From an uncultured Veillonella sp. (lineage in GTDB: Bacteria > Bacillota > Negativicutes > Veillonellales > Veillonellaceae): a DNA stretch of 5,629 bases. Made by a program: the position numbers and the translations under genes. Positions within the stretch are counted from its first letter, which is position 1. Every line of letters starts with the position of its first letter. This document shows positions 1 through 5,629 of the stretch, one piece after another. The notes beneath the pieces were generated by a model that saw only the letters and a list, made by a program, of their open reading frames with translations, searched no databases and was not told the DNA's origin. Location: positions 1-5,629 of the forward strand of contig CAUHTB010000061.1 in NCBI GenBank assembly GCA_959608595.1. Direction: 5' to 3'.

Positions 1-722
1 GTTTCATTACGCCCCATAGCAATAGGAATCATATGCTGACGAATGACCATATCTTGATAGATCTCTTCACTAGTATATATGGTTCTATCCTCTAACACTT
101 GTTGGATGGCTGAAACTTTTAAGGTACTGCTATAAATTGATGAGCCCACAAGTCGTCGGTCAAATCCTAGCACATCTACTAGTTGTACAGCCGCCTCATT
201 ACCATACAGAATTCTATGAGAATCATCAAAAATGATTAAACCATCAAAGTAAGAAATCGGTTCATATGATTGTATTTGCTCATCCGTAGCAGTCAACATG
301 AGCCGTTGCATCGTATCCGACAAGGTATACTCTTGCTCATATTGTTCTATCTTAATAGACGGAGACACGGTAAAAGCAATGCCCCCAATAATACGACCAC
401 CATTGTCGACAACAGGAAAAACATGTTGTCGTTGATCATGTTCTACCCCAATAAGAGGTTGTCCACTTTCCATCATAGAATGCCATGTATTATTCCCTTT
501 TAACTGTCGAGTAATAACACCTTGGTCACTCCGTTCAATACACAGCATATCAGCACGATGATGCATAGTACCTTGTGAGGACTCTAGAAGAGGTGTAAAA
601 ATCTGTATCCTTTGACGGGTCAATGACTCGCCAAAGGATATAAGTTTACTAATATGCTCTAATAATGAGGTTTGTAATGGACTTAATGGTGTTGTATTTA
701 AAATATCTTGACCGATATCCAC
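1..722 (-). CDS. Sensor histidine kinase, PdtaS-like N-terminal part (partial, 3' end outside window)
   Basis: An open frame of 240 codons runs to the window edge with no stop. Residues about 12-150 resemble the GAF-like N-terminal domain of PdtaS/EutW-type kinases (Pfam GAF_PdtaS). The segment HVFPVVDNGGRIIGGIAFTV (100-119) fits the strand-turn-strand near the end of that domain. Residues about 156-240 look like a PAS domain, with FDGLIIFDDSHRILYGNEAA (159-178) followed by LVGSSI. The catalytic HisKA_2 and ATPase domains would lie beyond position 1, so the kinase call rests on family resemblance and not on visible H-box or N-box motifs. No signal peptide or membrane segment is visible, so it is probably cytosolic. 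Kinases of this type commonly signal to RNA-binding ANTAR response regulators; whether one follows here cannot be seen. The start is GTG at 722-720, 2 nt after the tsaD stop, with AGAGG 7 nt upstream. Family assignment is from memory and moderately sure. Confidence 0.72.
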   Translation of the reverse strand, partial: MDIGQDILNTTPLSPLQTSLLEHISKLISFGESLTRQRIQIFTPLLESSQGTMHHRADMLCIERSDQGVITRQLKGNNTWHSMMESGQPLIGVEHDQRQHVFPVVDNGGRIIGGIAFTVSPSIKIEQYEQEYTLSDTMQRLMLTATDEQIQSYEPISYFDGLIIFDDSHRILYGNEAAVQLVDVLGFDRRLVGSSIYSSTLKVSAIQQVLEDRTIYTSEEIYQDMVIRQHMIPIAMGRNE

Positions 723-724
723 GA

Positions 725-1756
725 TTAATCCTCTTTCCAAGATACATGACCAATTTCAACACTTGGTTTTGCATTCAATGTTAAATCTGCGAATTTACCG
801 GCTTGGGCCATATAATAAGCGCGACAACCAATCATCGCTGCATTATCAGTGGACAAAATTTTATGAGGCTTGTAATAGGTAAATCCTTCTTTTTCGCACA
901 TCTTTTGTAATGCTGTTTGTAAACCTTTATTAGCAGAAACACCACCAGCTATGGTAATACGAGTTTCCCCCAATGTATGCGCTGCATCTCGTGTTTTCTC
1001 AACTAATACATCTACAATCGCCTTTTGGAAGGATGCTGCAACGTCTGCTTGATTTATCGGTTCATTCTTTTGCTGCTTACTATTTAAATAGTTTAACACC
1101 GCAGATTTTAAGCCACTGAAACTAAATTCAAAATTACCGGGCTCACTCAATGCTTTTGGAAATTCAATAGCATCTGGATTCCCTTCAAGAGCTAAAGCAT
1201 CAATATGAGGGCCACCTGGGTAAGGGAAACCCATAACGCGAGCAATTTTATCAAATGCTTCCCCTGCTGCGTCATCCCGAGTTTGTCCAAGGATATCAAA
1301 CTCTTCATAGCCTTTCACATGCACTAACATGGTATGACCACCAGACACGACGAGGCTTAAAAATGGAGGCTCCAATTCTGGATTAGCTAAGAAATTAGCA
1401 AAAATATGACCTTCCATATGGTGAACTGGTATCAAAGGAATACCTGTAGCAAAGGATAACCCCTTTGCAGCAGCTACACCAACTAATAATGCCCCTACAA
1501 GACCTGGGCCATAGGTAACGCCAATATGGTCTATATCTTGTAACGTCACATTTGCATCGCGCAATGCTTGATCTATAACCGGTATAACTTGTTCAATATG
1601 ATGGCGTGATGCGATTTCTGGTACAACACCACCAAATTTTCTATGAATAGGTACTTGGCTAGAAATTACATGAGATAAAACAGTGCGACCATCCTTTAAG
1701 ACAGATGCAGATGTTTCATCACAACTACTTTCCAAGGCTAATGTGTAAATACTCAT
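725..1756 (-). CDS. tsaD: tRNA N6-adenosine threonylcarbamoyltransferase TsaD
   Basis: This is the catalytic subunit that transfers the threonylcarbamoyl group from threonylcarbamoyl-AMP to A37 of ANN-decoding tRNAs, giving t6A. It works in the cytosol with TsaB and TsaE. The 343-residue length is normal for bacterial TsaD (formerly Gcp/YgjD). Visible signatures are LALESSCDETS at 6-16, YGPGLVGALLVG at 82-93, the metal-binding HMEGH at 113-117 (H113 and H117), VSGGHT at 137-142, GGVSANKGL at 271-279 and STDNAAM at 302-308. D304 corresponds to the third metal ligand known in E. coli TsaD. The ATG overlaps the rimI stop by 4 nt (ATGA), and AGAGG lies 7 nt upstream inside rimI. It is fifth in the thiL-tsaE-tsaB-rimI-tsaD order. 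All key residues are present and no disruption is seen. Confidence 0.97.
   Translation of the reverse strand: MSIYTLALESSCDETSASVLKDGRTVLSHVISSQVPIHRKFGGVVPEIASRHHIEQVIPVIDQALRDANVTLQDIDHIGVTYGPGLVGALLVGVAAAKGLSFATGIPLIPVHHMEGHIFANFLANPELEPPFLSLVVSGGHTMLVHVKGYEEFDILGQTRDDAAGEAFDKIARVMGFPYPGGPHIDALALEGNPDAIEFPKALSEPGNFEFSFSGLKSAVLNYLNSKQQKNEPINQADVAASFQKAIVDVLVEKTRDAAHTLGETRITIAGGVSANKGLQTALQKMCEKEGFTYYKPHKILSTDNAAMIGCRAYYMAQAGKFADLTLNAKPSVEIGHVSWKED
730..734 (-). promoter_or_regulatory. Ribosome binding site deciding the GTG start of the sensor kinase
   Basis: The minus strand reads AGAGG here, followed by 7 nt and then GTG at 722-720. The motif lies in the last codons of tsaD (Trp-Lys-Glu-Asp-stop). 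No ATG occurs nearby in the kinase frame; the next in-frame one is codon 53. This makes GTG the best start and suggests that terminating tsaD ribosomes feed kinase translation. Confidence 0.75.
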
Positions 1757-2202
1757 TCTATTTCCTCTGAAACGAGAGACATAATATAAGCATCCTCTTT
1801 TGGCTCTGAATAATACTCTTTACGAATTCCCTTAACAGTAAATCCTAGATTTCTATACATTGCCAAGGCCGGTAAATTAGATATGCGTACCTCCAAGAAG
1901 ATTTCATGCATCCCTCTATTCAAACATTCTTCTATTAATTCTTTAGTAAGTTTTGAGCCATATCCCTTACCACGGGCGGAAGGTAAAATAGCAATATTCG
2001 TAATCTGTCCTTCATCGTATACGAGCCAAGCACCAGCATAGCCCACAATATGCTCATCTTCACAAATGACCATATATAGCTTATTATCGGCCCCTTCAAG
2101 TTCAGCAAGTACAGATTCCAAGCTCCATGGAACAGAAAAGGACTGTTGCTCTATATCATAAATGGATTGAGCATCATCTACCGTAGCTAACCGAATCTCC
2201 AT
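1753..2202 (-). CDS. rimI: Ribosomal protein bS18 N-alpha-acetyltransferase RimI (GNAT family)
   Basis: A GNAT-fold acetyltransferase of 149 residues, close to the E. coli RimI length. RimI acetylates the N-terminal alanine of ribosomal protein bS18 using acetyl-CoA. The acetyl-CoA pyrophosphate loop appears as RGKGYG at 77-82 (R-x-x-G-x-G form). E104 in FLEVR and Y116 in AMYRNLGF match the position of the catalytic glutamate and tyrosine known in E. coli RimI. The ATG shares one base with the tsaB stop (TAATG), and AGGAG sits 7 nt upstream, so translation is probably coupled to tsaB. Its place between tsaB and tsaD is a conserved arrangement, as for ydiD in B. subtilis. Substrate specificity rests on family and context; some RimI proteins act more broadly. 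Confidence 0.93.
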   Translation of the reverse strand: MEIRLATVDDAQSIYDIEQQSFSVPWSLESVLAELEGADNKLYMVICEDEHIVGYAGAWLVYDEGQITNIAILPSARGKGYGSKLTKELIEECLNRGMHEIFLEVRISNLPALAMYRNLGFTVKGIRKEYYSEPKEDAYIMSLVSEEIE

Positions 2203-2960
2203 TATTCTACTCCTGCCGCTTCAGTGACAACAACTGTAGGATTTTGGTTTAACATGTCTGGATTATTCTTATGGCGTTCCTCCCATAAAACCTCTGCTTC
2301 AGAGCGACGGATATAATAAGGAACCATATCCATTGGATCACATATCTCTTCACGGATAACTAAGTCGCGTCCCGCTAAAAGTAAAGAACTGGCTTTAGGA
2401 ATGCGTTGTGAAATATCTAGAATAGTCAAATTAGTATCGTTTTCGTTTAAAAGCTTTTCAATGCGCTTGATACCATCACCTAAGAATAAGACCTCTTCCT
2501 TAGTTTCTCGGAACTTTTCTAATAAATCACTAGCCGCAATAACAAAGGGTTCCTCTTTACATACTAGCTCATTGTTTTCATATCGATACAGACCAGTATA
2601 GACATGCTTTTTCTGAGCATCGATAACAGTACAGATAGTTCTATTTGTATATGAAACATTATGAGCCAAACTATCCATTGTCATCACACCATACAATGGA
2701 ATTTGTAAGGCATAAGCCATAGCTTTTGCAGTCCCCATACCTATACGCAATCCCGTAAATGAACCAGGACCGATGCTAACTATAATACCTTTTAGTTCAT
2801 TCTTTTTTACTTGTGAGGCTCGCAACAACATGTCGATGTGAGGTATTAGCTGCTCAGAATGAGTTAATCCCGCTTGAATGGTTAATTCACCAATCAAGTT
2901 TGTTTCATCCATTAAGGCCACACTCGATACGAGCGAACTTGTCTCAATTCCCAACCACAT
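2202..2960 (-). CDS. tsaB: t6A biosynthesis scaffold protein TsaB
   Basis: TsaB is a non-catalytic paralogue of TsaD. It forms a heterodimer with TsaD and, together with TsaE, supports t6A synthesis. The protein has 252 residues. It shows the N-terminal LGIETSS at 3-9, the family signature IGPGSFTGLRIG at 63-74, and a helix continuing through AKAMAYAL. The TsaD-type metal motif HxxxH is absent, as expected. The ATG lies 17 nt inside the end of tsaE, and a full AGGAGG (2966-2971) precedes it by 5 nt, the strongest ribosome binding site in the operon. The C-terminal 20 residues (NPDMLNQNPT onward) look like a poorly conserved tail. It is the equivalent of B. subtilis ydiC. Formerly annotated as YeaZ or as a glycoprotease-family protein; no protease activity is expected. 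Confidence 0.95.
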   Translation of the reverse strand: MWLGIETSSLVSSVALMDETNLIGELTIQAGLTHSEQLIPHIDMLLRASQVKKNELKGIIVSIGPGSFTGLRIGMGTAKAMAYALQIPLYGVMTMDSLAHNVSYTNRTICTVIDAQKKHVYTGLYRYENNELVCKEEPFVIAASDLLEKFRETKEEVLFLGDGIKRIEKLLNENDTNLTILDISQRIPKASSLLLAGRDLVIREEICDPMDMVPYYIRRSEAEVLWEERHKNNPDMLNQNPTVVVTEAAGVE

Positions 2961-3438
2961 ATGGGCCTCCTATATCTACTAAATCATCTTTCGTAAGATA
3001 ATCACTACTTAACGTAATGGATCGGCTTGTATCATCAATACGAGTTAAATATATCCATAATGTTTCATCTGGTAATTCATCAGAAAATTTATCAGCCCAC
3101 TCCACAATGGATACACAGTCCTCTGTATATTCGTAAAAGCCAATATTTTCTAGTTCACTTATATCATCCAACCGATATACATCAAAATGATATAAATGTG
3201 TTCTATCAACATCGTAAGTATTCATGATAGCAAACGTAGGGCTTGTAATCTCCTCTGTAACGCCAAAGCCTTTCGCAATGCCTTGAGATAGATGAGTTTT
3301 TCCTGTCCCCAAATTACCAATTAAGGCAATACATAAAGGGTCTCCACTTTGTTTGACCCATTTGCCTAATAATTGTCCAAATTGTTGTGTATCTTCAACT
3401 GTATGAGTCTCTAATTGAACCTGTGCCTTATGATTCAT
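2944..3438 (-). CDS. tsaE: tRNA threonylcarbamoyladenosine biosynthesis ATPase TsaE
   Basis: A small P-loop ATPase that binds the TsaB-TsaD dimer and is needed for multiple turnovers in t6A formation. The Walker A motif is GNLGTGKT at 41-48. Other family marks are SPTF at 66-69, the HFDVYRL block at 84-90 and VEWADK at 112-117. At 164 residues it is slightly longer than many homologues; the extra C-terminal stretch (about 150-164) runs over the start of tsaB. The ATG overlaps the end of thiL by 11 nt. The nearest ribosome binding motif, AAAGGA at 3452-3457, is 13 nt from the ATG, which is unusually far, so initiation may rely on coupling to thiL. It is the equivalent of B. subtilis ydiB. No defect is visible in the nucleotide-binding residues. 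Confidence 0.95.
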   Translation of the reverse strand: MNHKAQVQLETHTVEDTQQFGQLLGKWVKQSGDPLCIALIGNLGTGKTHLSQGIAKGFGVTEEITSPTFAIMNTYDVDRTHLYHFDVYRLDDISELENIGFYEYTEDCVSIVEWADKFSDELPDETLWIYLTRIDDTSRSITLSSDYLTKDDLVDIGGPYVVGN

Positions 3439-4408
3439 GAAAATGATTATATCCTTTCGCTTCTATGGTCTTAATCGTTTTATCTGGTGTTACCATCTGC
3501 ACCTGAGCTGGTCCAGATACAACTTCACCAATTATTGTAATGCCTGCTAAATTCTCTAATTTAGAAAGCAATGATTTAGGAGCCGTGAATACTAGTTGAA
3601 AGTCCTCTCCACCATACAATGCATAGTCCACTGGATTAGTCTGCAAATACTTAGCTAATTCATAAGTCTCCTCATGTAGTGGAATAGCTTTTTCCTCTAT
3701 GACAATAGATACATTGCTAGCCGATGCAATTTCATTTAATTCACTACCGAGACCATCACTAATATCATTCATACTATGAATACCTAATTGTCTCAATTGT
3801 TGGCCCAATTCTATTTGTGGATCTGGACGTTGATGACCAACCTTGGTCATATGATAACCATCTAAATTATATGATAAGGCACCCAAACCTGTAGCAGCAT
3901 AACCTACGTAATTTGTAATACCCACAATATCACCTACTTGCGCACCGCTACGCATAATAGCAGTTCCTTTAGGGACATCACCAATAATTGTTACAGTCCA
4001 CACCATGGGCCCTTCCGTACACACCGTATCCCCACCAAGTATATTAAGATGATATTTTGCGCATTGATCTTTTATACCTCTATAAACTTCATCAAGAATA
4101 GCCGTATCAACATATTCAGGTGCCGCCACAGATAGCACAATTTGACGAGGAGTACCACCCATAGCAGCAATATCACTCAAATTGGCCGTCATGAGACGAT
4201 AGCCTACATCATAGGGCTTCATATAGTGAAAGCTAAAGTGAACCCCTTCCACCATCGTATCAGTACTAATTAATTGATCTGTTTCTTCCTTAGCACTATA
4301 TACAGCACAATCATCACCAATTCCTGTAATCACAGTACTTGGATCATGTATCGTATTATCTTGAATGTGGCGAATGAAATTAAATTCCCCTACATCTTTT
4401 AATTGCAT
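3428..4408 (-). CDS. thiL: Thiamine-monophosphate kinase ThiL
   Basis: ThiL phosphorylates thiamine monophosphate with ATP to give thiamine diphosphate, the active cofactor. With the start chosen here the protein is 326 residues, close to E. coli ThiL (325). Family motifs appear in order: GIGDDCAV at 29-36, STDTMVEGVHF at 48-58, NLSDIAAMGG at 76-85 with its nucleotide- and metal-binding aspartate, GGDTV at 125-129, NDISDGL at 214-220 and GGEDFQLVF at 266-274. The frame is open further upstream, with ATGs at 4453 and 4438. However, AGGTGA lies 4 nt before the ATG at 4408, conserved sequence begins there, and a promoter-like -10 element covers the upstream part. It heads the operon with tsaE, tsaB, rimI and tsaD. 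No thiamine riboswitch fits in the short leader. Confidence 0.95.
   Translation of the reverse strand: MQLKDVGEFNFIRHIQDNTIHDPSTVITGIGDDCAVYSAKEETDQLISTDTMVEGVHFSFHYMKPYDVGYRLMTANLSDIAAMGGTPRQIVLSVAAPEYVDTAILDEVYRGIKDQCAKYHLNILGGDTVCTEGPMVWTVTIIGDVPKGTAIMRSGAQVGDIVGITNYVGYAATGLGALSYNLDGYHMTKVGHQRPDPQIELGQQLRQLGIHSMNDISDGLGSELNEIASASNVSIVIEEKAIPLHEETYELAKYLQTNPVDYALYGGEDFQLVFTAPKSLLSKLENLAGITIIGEVVSGPAQVQMVTPDKTIKTIEAKGYNHFHES
3452..3457 (-). promoter_or_regulatory. Poorly spaced ribosome binding site of tsaE
   Basis: AAAGGA on the minus strand, inside the end of thiL, is the only Shine-Dalgarno-like motif before tsaE. It is 13 nt from the ATG, against 4-7 nt for the other genes here. An in-frame ATT at 3444-3442 would have a 7-nt spacing, but ATT starts are rare, so the ATG is retained. 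Confidence 0.4.
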
Positions 4409-4412
4409 CTCA

Positions 4413-4418
4413 TCACCT
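4413..4418 (-). promoter_or_regulatory. Ribosome binding site deciding the thiL start at 4408
   Basis: AGGTGA on the minus strand matches the anti-Shine-Dalgarno end and lies 4 nt before the ATG. The upstream in-frame ATGs at 4453 and 4438 have no comparable purine-rich motif before them. Confidence 0.65.
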
Positions 4419-4443
4419 GGCTTCCGATTAGTATACATATTGT

Positions 4444-4472
4444 ATTGTAACATATATAAAAGACAACAAAAA
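4444..4472 (-). promoter_or_regulatory. Likely extended -10 promoter for the thiL-tsaE-tsaB-rimI-tsaD unit
   Basis: The minus strand carries TACAAT at 4449-4444 (5 of 6 to TATAAT), preceded by TG one base away, giving the extended -10 form TGTTACAAT. A weak -35 candidate, TTTTTG at 4472-4467, is 17 bp upstream and overlaps the T run of the preceding terminator. Transcription would begin near 4437, leaving a leader of about 30 nt before ATG 4408. The region is AT-rich, so chance matches are possible; the position right after a terminator and before a well-packed operon supports the call. Confidence 0.5.
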
Positions 4473-4505
4473 TAGCAGATAGTTGATATATCAACTATCT
4501 GCTAT
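4468..4505 (-). terminator. Intrinsic terminator built on a 34-bp perfect palindrome, after the GerMN gene
   Basis: Positions 4472-4505 form an exact inverted repeat, with 17-nt arms (ATAGCAGATAGTTGATA and its complement) and no spacer; a hairpin would open a loop of about 4 nt. On the minus strand the stem is followed by five Ts (4472-4468) and then a T-rich stretch. It begins 17 nt after the stop of the GerMN gene, the right place for ending the amidase-GerMN transcript. The arms hold only 5 G/C in 17, low for a terminator, but the stem is long. On the plus strand no T run directly follows. An operator role is a less likely alternative. Confidence 0.7.
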
Positions 4506-4522
4506 CAATGAGCCTAACTTAA

Positions 4523-5083
4523 TTATTTTTTAATTAGGTTTGTCATCCGTTTAACAGGATCTTTCGTATCAAAGGAACCTACAGTAGGTACCTTTTTACC
4601 ATTGCTAACGAAGAGAACACCATTAATATTATCAAAGGATGTCAATGTATTTACAATGGCAGCCATTTGTAATTTAACAGTTAAGTCCCCACCATTACCT
4701 TTTACGAAAGCGTCATTCACTTCTACAGAAGCAATGCCGTCCTTTACAGTAACGGATGTAATTTTAATATCCTTGGAGAATACTGGATATTTTTGTGCTC
4801 TATCAGCTTTTAACATCGCTAGAAGAGCAGCTTTAGGCGTTACTTTGTCCGCCTCCATCTCAACGGTTGATTGTTTTACCCCTGAGCCATCCTCTGTTGG
4901 AACAAAGAAGGCCATCTTAACCATTTCTTGAGATGTTTTTGTTGTTTCTGCATCCTTATTGACTTTCGTCTCTTGCACAGGTTCACTTTTACCCGTTGTA
5001 GGTGCTTGATTAGGTGTACAACCCGCTGCAAATGCAAGCAAACCTACGCAGAGGATCGACAGAACTTGTTTACGTAATTTCAT
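4523..5083 (-). CDS. GerMN-domain lipoprotein
   Basis: A 186-residue exported lipoprotein. The N-terminus has basic residues (K2, R4, K5), a hydrophobic core and a lipobox ending AAGC, which makes C22 the predicted lipidated cysteine. A polar linker rich in Thr, Lys and Glu follows (about 23-52). Residues about 54-165 fit the GerMN domain, found in B. subtilis GerM and in the lipoprotein LpqB; characteristic stretches are KMAFFVP, LLAMLKAD, GIASVEVNDAFV and QMAAIVNTLTSF. The domain's biochemical role is not settled; it occurs in envelope and spore-related proteins. The gene starts 3 nt after the amidase stop, with GGAGG (5091-5095) 7 nt before the ATG inside the amidase Phe-Gly-Gly codons, so the two are almost surely co-translated. 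This suggests a role in peptidoglycan remodelling at the membrane, by inference. Nothing points to sporulation here. Confidence 0.85.
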   Translation of the reverse strand: MKLRKQVLSILCVGLLAFAAGCTPNQAPTTGKSEPVQETKVNKDAETTKTSQEMVKMAFFVPTEDGSGVKQSTVEMEADKVTPKAALLAMLKADRAQKYPVFSKDIKITSVTVKDGIASVEVNDAFVKGNGGDLTVKLQMAAIVNTLTSFDNINGVLFVSNGKKVPTVGSFDTKDPVKRMTNLIKK

Positions 5084-5086
5084 CGA

Positions 5087-5629
5087 TTAACCTCCAAAGT
5101 AACTAGCAATACCATTGGCAATGCGATTTGCAAAGTCTTCTTGTGTTTGAGGAGATTGCAATACACGTTCTTCATTAGGGTTGGAAATAAAACCAAGCTC
5201 TACAAGAACTGCAGGCATGTTAGAATGTCTCAACACATATAAGTTACCTTCTTGAATGCCACGGTCACCATTGAAACCTGGAACGCTAGCAATTTGAGAT
5301 TGTACCTTTTGTGCTAATCGAGCATCATTGCCTGTTTTACTATAGTAGTATGTTGCAATACCACCAACACTTGGGTTGTTGAATGCGTTAATATGCACAC
5401 TGATGAGCGCATCAGAATTGCTACGGTTTGCTACGTTAACACGAGCACCCAATTCATCAACACCACTTGCATTAGGACCGTATACGTCTACGTCTGTAGT
5501 ACGAGTCATAAGCACTTTAGCGCCACGATTTTCTAGAGCTTTTTTCAAGTACATAGAAATCGGTAGTGTAATATTTTTCTCTTGTACACCATGCGGCCCA
5601 ACGGCACCAGAGTCACTACCACCATGACC
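5087..5629 (-). CDS. N-acetylmuramoyl-L-alanine amidase, Amidase_3 family (partial, 5' end outside window)
   Basis: A zinc-dependent cell-wall hydrolase that cleaves the bond between N-acetylmuramic acid and the L-alanine of the stem peptide. The visible 180 residues cover most of the catalytic domain and start inside the motif GHGGSDSGAVGP. Zinc ligands expected for the family are seen: H2 of GHGG, E17 of VQEKN and H79 of SVHINA. The catalytic glutamate is E144 in VELGFISN. The frame is open to the window edge, so the start, the signal peptide and any N-terminal wall-binding or copper-amine-oxidase-like domain lie outside. An internal ATG at 5554 is not the start, because the first zinc ligand and the E17 ligand precede it in frame. 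The protein ends directly after the catalytic domain (SYFGG). It is coupled to the GerMN lipoprotein downstream. AmiC-like and CwlV-like members cannot be told apart from this fragment. Confidence 0.93.
   Translation of the reverse strand, partial: GHGGSDSGAVGPHGVQEKNITLPISMYLKKALENRGAKVLMTRTTDVDVYGPNASGVDELGARVNVANRSNSDALISVHINAFNNPSVGGIATYYYSKTGNDARLAQKVQSQIASVPGFNGDRGIQEGNLYVLRHSNMPAVLVELGFISNPNEERVLQSPQTQEDFANRIANGIASYFGG

Noticed and set aside
270..503. Plus-strand open frame of 77 codons
   Set aside because: It lies wholly within the well-supported sensor kinase frame on the minus strand, and its product is low-complexity with no recognisable domain.
4409..4437. Possible thiamine (TPP) riboswitch before thiL
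   Set aside because: The inferred leader is only about 30 nt, and no conserved THI-box segments are visible, so there is no room for the aptamer.
4602..4931. Plus-strand open frame of 109 codons opposite the GerMN gene
   Set aside because: It is antisense to a gene with a clear lipobox and domain, has no convincing ribosome binding site, and shows no family resemblance.
5087..5554. Amidase starting at the internal ATG at 5554
   Set aside because: The frame continues upstream to the window edge and encodes the essential GHGG and QEKN zinc-ligand motifs, so this methionine is internal.
5376..5627. Plus-strand open frame of 83 codons opposite the amidase
   Set aside because: The minus-strand frame carries the amidase catalytic motifs over the same bases, so this is an antisense shadow.
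1..5629. Mobile elements, CRISPR arrays, tRNA or rRNA genes, frameshifted genes
   Set aside because: No transposase or integrase frame, regularly spaced repeats, RNA gene pattern or broken reading frame was seen; genes fill the window apart from about 115 nt between thiL and the GerMN gene.

Overview
The window comes from a low-GC bacterium. Gene order (thiL-tsaE-tsaB-rimI-tsaD), near-perfect AGGAGG-type ribosome binding sites and protein character point to the Firmicutes. The protein style and a PdtaS-like sensor kinase next to tsaD suggest a member of the Negativicutes, perhaps Veillonella-like. That assignment is inference, because no rRNA or other taxonomic marker is present. Every gene I can support lies on the minus strand, so the transcription order runs from high to low coordinates.

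Region 1 (5629 down to 4523) is a cell-envelope pair: the 3' part of an N-acetylmuramoyl-L-alanine amidase (Amidase_3 fold), then a GerMN-domain lipoprotein that starts 3 nt after the amidase stop and whose ribosome binding site lies in the last amidase codons. The unit closes with a 34-bp perfect palindrome followed by a short T run, read as a minus-strand terminator.

Region 2 (about 4472 to 4409) is the only real intergenic space. It holds the terminator end and a likely extended -10 promoter for the next unit, with a leader of about 30 nt. The promoter position implies that ThiL starts at 4408 and not at the further upstream ATG codons.

Region 3 (4408 down to beyond position 1) is a tightly packed operon: thiL (thiamine-monophosphate kinase), tsaE, tsaB, rimI, tsaD and a GTG-initiated sensor histidine kinase cut by the window edge. 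Consecutive genes overlap by 11, 17, 1 and 4 nt, and the kinase begins 2 nt after the tsaD stop. Ribosome binding sites lie inside the preceding gene, mostly with 5-7 nt spacing, which suggests translational coupling. TsaB, TsaD and TsaE form the complex that, with TsaC (not in this window), makes N6-threonylcarbamoyladenosine (t6A) at position 37 of ANN-decoding tRNAs. RimI is the ribosomal protein bS18 N-terminal acetyltransferase. The B. subtilis thiL-ydiB-ydiC-ydiD-gcp order is the same, so this part is conserved housekeeping content.

I found no mobile element, CRISPR array, RNA gene, frameshift or other sign of recent transfer. The least ordinary points are the two-component sensor kinase coupled to the end of the t6A operon, the unusually long and exact palindrome between the two units, and the weakly placed ribosome binding site of tsaE.
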